From contig NZ_SNXZ01000003.1 in NCBI RefSeq assembly GCF_004362825.1, positions 472,784 to 536,783 on the forward strand: a stretch of DNA of 64,000 nucleotides. Direction: 5' to 3'. A model generated the notes under the pieces. It worked only from the letters and a program-made list of their open reading frames with translations. It made no database searches and had not been told where the DNA came from. The position numbers and the translations under genes are program-made. This stretch comes from Labedaea rhizosphaerae (GTDB taxonomy: Bacteria > Actinomycetota > Actinomycetes > Mycobacteriales > Pseudonocardiaceae). Positions within the stretch are counted from its first letter, which is position 1, and the number at the start of each line of letters is the position of its first letter. Shown piece by piece: positions 60,130 through 64,000 of the stretch.

Positions 60130-60729
60130 CTACAGCATCCCAGCCGCGCGGAACATGCGGTCGTAGATCTCGTGGACGACCTTTTCCTTGCGGCCGTTGT
60201 AGTCCATCACGTTGCCGCCGCCGGGGATCGCGTCGCGCTTGGCATTCGCGTAAAGGTCGCGGTCCTCCGGGTGGGTGCGCAACCAATCGCGGAACATGCG
60301 GTGGCGGATCGCCTCCGGGCAGTCGGGCCCGAAGACGTGCAGGTTCACCCGGGGCCAGGTGTCGAGGTCGGCCAGCCGCAGGGCCCGGTGCTCGTGCCAC
60401 GAGGGTTCCCGGATGACGAGCGTGTAGCCGATGCGCTCCAGCGCGGGGACGTAGGCGTCCTCGTCGCGCGGGTCGGCGACGGTGAGATCGATGTCGATGA
60501 CGTTCTTGGCGGCCAGGCCGGGGACCGAGGTCGAGCCGACGTGCTCGAGGTCCAGGACGACGTCGCCGAGGGCTTCGCGGATGCCGGAGGCGAGTCGCTG
60601 GTAGTGCTCGGGCCAGTGCGGGTCGTAGTCCACGAGGGATACGGGTCCGGACGGCGGTGGTCCCTGCACCCAGGGGTTCTCGTCCGGGTCGGGTTCGTGG
60701 TGGCGAGTGATCTCTTCGAAAGAAGGCAT
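60130..60729 (-). CDS. GrpB/UPF0157 nucleotidyltransferase-like protein
   Basis: The 199-residue protein has the GrpB pattern: SLVDYDPHWPEHYQRLAS, LEHVGSTSVPGLAAKNVIDIDLTV (landmarks EHVGSTSVPGL, KNVIDIDLTV) and C-terminal FRDWLRTHPEDRDLYANAKRD. The fold is that of nucleotidyltransferases, and some GrpB proteins are reported with dephospho-CoA kinase; the role here is unknown. Confidence 0.9.
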   Translation of the reverse strand: MPSFEEITRHHEPDPDENPWVQGPPPSGPVSLVDYDPHWPEHYQRLASGIREALGDVVLDLEHVGSTSVPGLAAKNVIDIDLTVADPRDEDAYVPALERIGYTLVIREPSWHEHRALRLADLDTWPRVNLHVFGPDCPEAIRHRMFRDWLRTHPEDRDLYANAKRDAIPGGGNVMDYNGRKEKVVHEIYDRMFRAAGML

Positions 60730-60755
60730 TCGACCGAAGTTACCAGGGGCGCGGG

Positions 60756-60787
60756 CGAGGGGGTCGCGAATTTCCGCGACCCCCTCG
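60756..60787 (-). terminator. Hairpin terminator of the acid phosphatase gene
   Basis: CGAGGGGGTCGCG (60756-60768) and CGCGACCCCCTCG (60775-60787) are perfect 13-bp arms with loop AATTTC, 5 nt past the phosphatase stop on the minus strand. Confidence 0.88.
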
Positions 60788-60792
60788 ACGGT

Positions 60793-61578
60793 TCACGGCA
60801 GGTAGTACATCGGGTTCGGCAGCTTCACGCCGCGGTCGGCGTAGCCGCCGTCGAGGTCGCTGAACTGGTCACCGACGTTCACCACGATGTCGCTGCCCAG
60901 GTCCTCCTCGATGTGCTTGCGGGTGCCCGACTTGTACTGGATGGTCGTGCAGGTCGGCGCGCACGGCAGGTAAGCGGGGTTGTTGCCGCCCTCGTACTTG
61001 AGGAACGCGCCGTCCGGCGTGGGGTAGCCGTCGTTGGCGAGGTCCTTCAGCGTGGCCGCGCGCTGGTGCTCGGGCCGGCCGGTGATGAAGTACAGCTTCA
61101 CCCCGTGCGCCTTGGCCCACTTGGCCAGGGCCAGCGTCGGCTGGATGGCCGGGAACGCGCCGGCGTTGATGGCCGCCTCGTTCGACACCGGGTCGTAGTG
61201 GAAGTCGACATCCACCTCCCAGCCGTAGGTGACCTCGGACGTGTCGTCGACGTCGAGCACCAGGGCCGGGTTGTGCAGGTGGTGCGAACGCAGCCGCTCC
61301 TGCAGGTAGCGCTGGGCGCCCGCGATCTGGTTCTGGACGTCCTGGGCCCAGAGGCTGTCGGTGGACGCGTGGTGGTGGCCGGCGGCATCGACGGTGTCGC
61401 CGTAGTAGGCCTTGACGTCGTTCTTGACCGTCGTGACGTTGGCGGGCTCGTGGCTGTGGCCGTGCGCCTGCGCGCTGGAGTCGGCGGCGGCCGAGATGCC
61501 GCCCGCGACGAGCGCGGATAACGCGCCGACGGTGGCGAGCTTGGCGAAGCCGGCCAGCCGCGTACGGGTGGTGGACAT
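60793..61578 (-). CDS. Secreted HAD-family acid phosphatase
   Basis: The 261-residue protein has a Sec signal peptide (about 1-38), a His-rich mature start (QAHGHSHEPAN) that may bind metal, and the class B/plant-type HAD phosphatase core: LVLDVDDTSEVTYGWE (DxDxT), LYFITGRPEHQR, GYPTPDGAFLKY and GDQFSDLDGGYADRG. It should release phosphate from organic esters outside the cell. The AGGAG site precedes ATG 61578. Confidence 0.88.
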   Translation of the reverse strand: MSTTRTRLAGFAKLATVGALSALVAGGISAAADSSAQAHGHSHEPANVTTVKNDVKAYYGDTVDAAGHHHASTDSLWAQDVQNQIAGAQRYLQERLRSHHLHNPALVLDVDDTSEVTYGWEVDVDFHYDPVSNEAAINAGAFPAIQPTLALAKWAKAHGVKLYFITGRPEHQRAATLKDLANDGYPTPDGAFLKYEGGNNPAYLPCAPTCTTIQYKSGTRKHIEEDLGSDIVVNVGDQFSDLDGGYADRGVKLPNPMYYLP

Positions 61579-61634
61579 GTGAGTACTCCTGGGATCAGAC
61601 ATTCGACCCGGGAAACGTAATTGACGTCCGCGCG

Positions 61635-62840
61635 TCACTGAACCCGTTTTGTCCGGTTCTTGGTATCGATCTGGGTATCCACAACAGACACGGCATCACA
61701 GACGAAGGCCGTGGGCGTGCGTCCGATCCTGGTCAGCACAACCGAAACCGACGCGGAACCGGAGAGTTTCAACCGCGGTCGCAACGCATTGGGGTCGATG
61801 TCGAGTCCGCGAACCAGGATTTCCACCACGCCGACACCCAACCGACGAAGGGTGGCACGCAAGGCTTTCTCGGTGTAATGCCCGAATTCCCGCACCCGAA
61901 AAGCCCGCACGCCCGGCGGTGGCACATCCCCCGTCAGATAAGCGATCCGTTCGTCCAGCTGCCACAGCCCGTGGCGATGGGCGTAATGGCGCACCAACCC
62001 GGCCCGTACGACCGCGCCGTCGGGGTCGACGATCCACTCGCCCGGTTCGCCGACCGCGCAGTCGTCGGGTTCGGCGTCGGTGATCGTCCACTGTGTCCCG
62101 TCGGGGTTCAGCACCGTGGCGCGCCGGGTCGCGGCGGTCGCCAGGCCGTTGGTCCACAGGCAGGCCTCCCGCACGGCGCCGTCGAGCGAGACCAGCTCGA
62201 CCTCGCCGGCGAACGGCAGCGCGTCGAAGTCCATGCCTGGCGCGCATTTCACCGCGAGGTCGCGCCCGGCGTACGCCTCGGCCAGTGCGTCCAGCGGCGG
62301 CAGGAAGTCCGCGGCCCGCCACCGGCGGCGCCCGACCGCGTCCCGTCGCGCCGGATCGGCGAACAGCGCGGTCCCTTTGGTGACGGGCCGGGTCGCGTCC
62401 GCCCGCACCACGGTGACGTCCGGACAGTTGTGCCGTGCCATGGCAAGCCGGACCGGGTCGAGGTCGGATCCAATGCACTGCTTGGCCACCGCGCCGAGGG
62501 CGGCCAGGTCGACCCCGACCGAGCAGGTGAGGTCGTGCACGTCGCGATCGGCGAACCGGTGGGCGCGGTGGCGCGCGACGGGCGCGGCGGTGGCCTGCTG
62601 GAGCGCGGTGTCGGTGAACAGCCAGCGATCCGGGTCCTCCACTTTGGACCCGGCCTTCCGTCGCAGCAACACCGTCTCCACCAGGGCGGCGGCGTGCTCG
62701 GGGTGCCGGCGCCGCACCGCGGCAACGTCGCGCAGGTGGCTGTCCTTGGTCAGCGGGAGGCTCCCCACCGCGGCCAGCGCCGCCGCGCCTTCCCTAGACC
62801 GCAGGAAAGCGACGTCGCCAAGGGTGAACGGATACGCCAC
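61635..62840 (-). CDS. SAM methyltransferase with THUMP-like domain (Rv3037c-like)
   Basis: The 401-residue protein has a helical N-terminal region (FLRSREGAAALAAV, RRRHPEHAAALVETVLLRRKA), a Rossmann methyltransferase core (DLTCSVGVDLAALG, IGSDLDPVRLAMARHN, ALFADPARR) and a THUMP-like C-terminal domain (FGHYTEKALRATLRRLGVGVVEILVRG, landmark EKALRATLRRLGVG). GTG 62840 was chosen as a CATAAT -10 lies 6 nt before it (leaderless). Rv3037c occupies this place in the mycobacterial cluster. Confidence 0.85.
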   Translation of the reverse strand: MAYPFTLGDVAFLRSREGAAALAAVGSLPLTKDSHLRDVAAVRRRHPEHAAALVETVLLRRKAGSKVEDPDRWLFTDTALQQATAAPVARHRAHRFADRDVHDLTCSVGVDLAALGAVAKQCIGSDLDPVRLAMARHNCPDVTVVRADATRPVTKGTALFADPARRDAVGRRRWRAADFLPPLDALAEAYAGRDLAVKCAPGMDFDALPFAGEVELVSLDGAVREACLWTNGLATAATRRATVLNPDGTQWTITDAEPDDCAVGEPGEWIVDPDGAVVRAGLVRHYAHRHGLWQLDERIAYLTGDVPPPGVRAFRVREFGHYTEKALRATLRRLGVGVVEILVRGLDIDPNALRPRLKLSGSASVSVVLTRIGRTPTAFVCDAVSVVDTQIDTKNRTKRVQ

Positions 62841-62858
62841 TCGGCGATTATGGAGGCC

Positions 62859-62905
62859 GCTCGGTTCGGCTACTCGCTCGGTTCGACTACTCGCCTCGAC
62901 TATTC
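62859..62905. repeat. 17-bp tandem repeat, two and three-quarter units
   Basis: GCTCGGTTCGGCTACTC (62859-62875), GCTCGGTTCGACTACTC (62876-62892) and GC-CTCGACTATTC (62893-62905) lie head to tail between the methyltransferase start and the end of the next minus-strand gene, covering the latter's stop codon (62900-62902). Slippage or a multi-site operator for the methyltransferase gene are possible. Confidence 0.7.
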
Positions 62906-63337
62906 GATGGTGCGGCGGTAGTCGACCGACCGGCGCGGGCCGGGCAGGGTGAACCGGCGGATCAGGAAGTTCAGCGCGGCGCCGATGAGCAGCCACAGGA
63001 TGGCGGCGGTGCCGTCGTTGAGGAACGTGCGCAGTTTGGCCGCGTCGGGGGTGAACAGGTTGTGCAGGCCCAGTGACACGCCTGAGGCCCAACTGGACAC
63101 GAACGACGCGAACCCGTTCTTCGGATTGGCCTCCGCGAGCACCAGGATGATGTGCGCGACCAGCACGACCGCGAACAACACGGTGATGAACGTGATGACG
63201 GAGCAGACCATTCGCACGGCCCGGATGCGGCCGGCCCTGCTGTCCTCGATCTCTTCGTGCACCTCGTACCCGGGCGCCTCGTACCCGGGTGCCTCATAAC
63301 CGGGCCGGGGGCCTCGCTCAGGATCCGGGATCGTCAT
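62900..63337 (-). CDS. Two-TM membrane protein with YEAPG repeats
   Basis: The 145-residue protein begins with a Pro/Tyr-rich tract (PGYEAPGYEAPGYEV, a pentapeptide repeat also visible in the DNA), then two hydrophobic spans (about 45-72 and 112-132) around an outer loop (ANPKNGFASFVSSWASGV) and a basic end (RRFTLPGPRR). ATG 63337 is preferred; the frame is open further upstream. The role is unknown. It is divergent from the small HTH gene. Confidence 0.65.
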   Translation of the reverse strand: MTIPDPERGPRPGYEAPGYEAPGYEVHEEIEDSRAGRIRAVRMVCSVITFITVLFAVVLVAHIILVLAEANPKNGFASFVSSWASGVSLGLHNLFTPDAAKLRTFLNDGTAAILWLLIGAALNFLIRRFTLPGPRRSVDYRRTIE

Positions 63338-63381
63338 GCAGTCAAGTGTGAGCGCACCACCACCGCCCTGCATGACGAATC

Positions 63382-63419
63382 TGACAATAGGGCGTTGACA
63401 TGACAACCCCCTGTTGTCA
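63382..63419. promoter_or_regulatory. Two tandem 19-bp operators and leaderless promoter
   Basis: TGACAACCCCCTGTTGTCA (63401-63419) is a palindrome with 7-bp perfect arms. The 19 bp directly before it (63382-63400, TGACAATAGGGCGTTGACA) repeat the design with two mismatches. TTGACA at 63395-63400 is a perfect -35 and a weak CACGAT (63418-63423) a -10, so a bound protein would block the promoter. GTG 63430 lies 6 nt after the -10. Confidence 0.7.
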
Positions 63420-63429
63420 CGATGGGTTC

Positions 63430-63633
63430 GTGAACGAGGACCACCGAGAAGCGCTCGACCGGATCAAGGACGCCCGCGACAAGGCGATCCACCACACCCG
63501 CCTCGCCCAGCAGTTCGCCGCGGAGCGCCGCGAGCTCATGCAGGGCCTCATCGACCAGGGCGTCAGCCAGTCCGACATCGCCCGCGAGCTGGGCGTCTCC
63601 CGCCAGGCCATCCAGAAGATGCTCGCGTGCTGA
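63430..63633 (+). CDS. Small HTH DNA-binding protein (67 aa)
   Basis: The 67-residue protein has an N-terminal charged helix (EDHREALDRIKDARDKAI) and a C-terminal HTH of Xre/Sigma-70-region-4 or resolvase-like type (GLIDQGVSQSDIARELGVSRQAIQKML; landmark SQSDIARELGVSRQAIQ). It probably binds the two palindromes directly upstream. GTG 63430 was chosen because the promoter ends just before it. The downstream kinase gene starts inside its last codons. Confidence 0.8.
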   Translation: MNEDHREALDRIKDARDKAIHHTRLAQQFAAERRELMQGLIDQGVSQSDIARELGVSRQAIQKMLAC

Positions 63634-64000
63634 CCCAGGTCATCGTCCTCAACGGCGGCTCGAGCTCCGGCAAGTCCACCATCGCCCGCGCCCTGCAGGA
63701 CCGGCTCCCCGAACCCTGGCTCAGCCTCAGCGTCGACATGCTGGTCGAGGCCATGCCAGGCGAGGGGATCGCCATCTCCGAGGACGGTGACGTGACCCCC
63801 GACGACACCTTCGGCCGGCTTGAACGGGCTTGGATGACGGGCGTCGCCGCCATGGTCAGGGCCGGCGCCAAGGTCATCATCGACGACGTGTTCCTCAGCG
63901 GGCGGGAATCCCAGGACCGGTGGCGCCAGGCCCTGGCCGGCCTGGCGGTGCTCTGGGTCGGCGTCCACTGCGACGCCGTTACGGCCGAGGCACGCGAGCT
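63627..64000 (+). CDS. Chloramphenicol phosphotransferase-like kinase (partial)
   Basis: The 124 visible residues start VIVLNGGSSSGKSTIARALQ (P-loop GGSSSGKST) and continue LPEPWLSLSVDMLVEAMP, RAGAKVIIDDVFLSG and VLWVGVHCDAVTAEARE, the pattern of Cpt-family kinases. Cpt phosphorylates the 3'-hydroxyl of chloramphenicol; related proteins act on other small molecules. GTG 63627 overlaps the HTH stop by 7 nt. The C-terminus is beyond the window. Confidence 0.85.
   Translation, partial: MLTQVIVLNGGSSSGKSTIARALQDRLPEPWLSLSVDMLVEAMPGEGIAISEDGDVTPDDTFGRLERAWMTGVAAMVRAGAKVIIDDVFLSGRESQDRWRQALAGLAVLWVGVHCDAVTAEARE

Noticed and set aside
1-64000. CRISPR arrays, rRNA or tRNA genes, prophage or integrase genes
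   Set aside because: Scanned for regularly spaced repeats, conserved rRNA or tRNA motifs and integrase or phage structural proteins; none was supported.

Overview
The window is high-GC DNA with dense genes, many GTG/TTG starts, ATGA/GTGA overlaps and several promoters that put the start codon at or near +1 (leaderless). An Lsr2-type nucleoid protein, an EspC-like/YbaB pair of type VII secretion type, a DUF222-HNH element and a locus co-linear with the Mycobacterium tuberculosis Rv3024c-Rv3037c region point to a filamentous actinobacterium. Pseudonocardiaceae is the best guess; the genus cannot be settled from this sequence. No rRNA, tRNA or CRISPR array was found.

Region 1 (1-15.8 kb): a truncated secreted protein, a leaderless membrane protein, two paralogous small proteins, lsr2, and a signalling operon (receiver-PP2C phosphatase, CHASE3 histidine kinase, stand-alone receiver). 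Next come two GH25 muramidase paralogs with matching promoters, flanking a two-component system and a divergent lipoprotein-adaptor-ABC-permease export operon of MacAB type, then a kinase remnant and a YihY membrane protein.

Region 2 (15.9-28.6 kb): secretion and catabolism. It holds a GH3 glycosidase, an amino acid permease, a secreted trypsin-like protease, a universal stress protein, and an AA10 chitin-type LPMO with a DasR-type palindrome on its -10. A GntR-hpaB-hpaC aromatic hydroxylase operon and an FAD monooxygenase with a divergent TetR regulator follow.

Region 3 (28.6-38.7 kb): a TPR-CHAT caspase-like protein and a cytosolic subtilase encoded together, which is the best candidate here for a poorly described system. 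Then a membrane protein, RNase Z, MnmA, a cysteine desulfurase and an MFS exporter with a MerR-type promoter.

Region 4 (38.8-64 kb): the order mnmA, iscS, plsC-like, olsB-like GNAT, etfA, etfB, methyltransferase, GH57, GT4, LbH acyltransferase and THUMP-like methyltransferase, with orientations, matches M. tuberculosis from memory. In mycobacteria this locus is linked to methylglucose lipopolysaccharide. Insertions split it: an ESX-like pair, a kinase/pseudokinase/regulator set and an M1 peptidase (38.8-45.3 kb); DegV and an isochorismatase-like gene (49.2-50.8 kb); a GNAT gene with a decayed copy, a DUF222-HNH element with about 190 bp inverted arms, and an SDR/TetR pair (53.1-57.0 kb); and a nucleoside hydrolase, GrpB and acid phosphatase (59.1-61.6 kb). 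The right end carries a small HTH protein under two tandem 19-bp palindromes, translationally coupled to a chloramphenicol-phosphotransferase-like kinase cut by the window edge.
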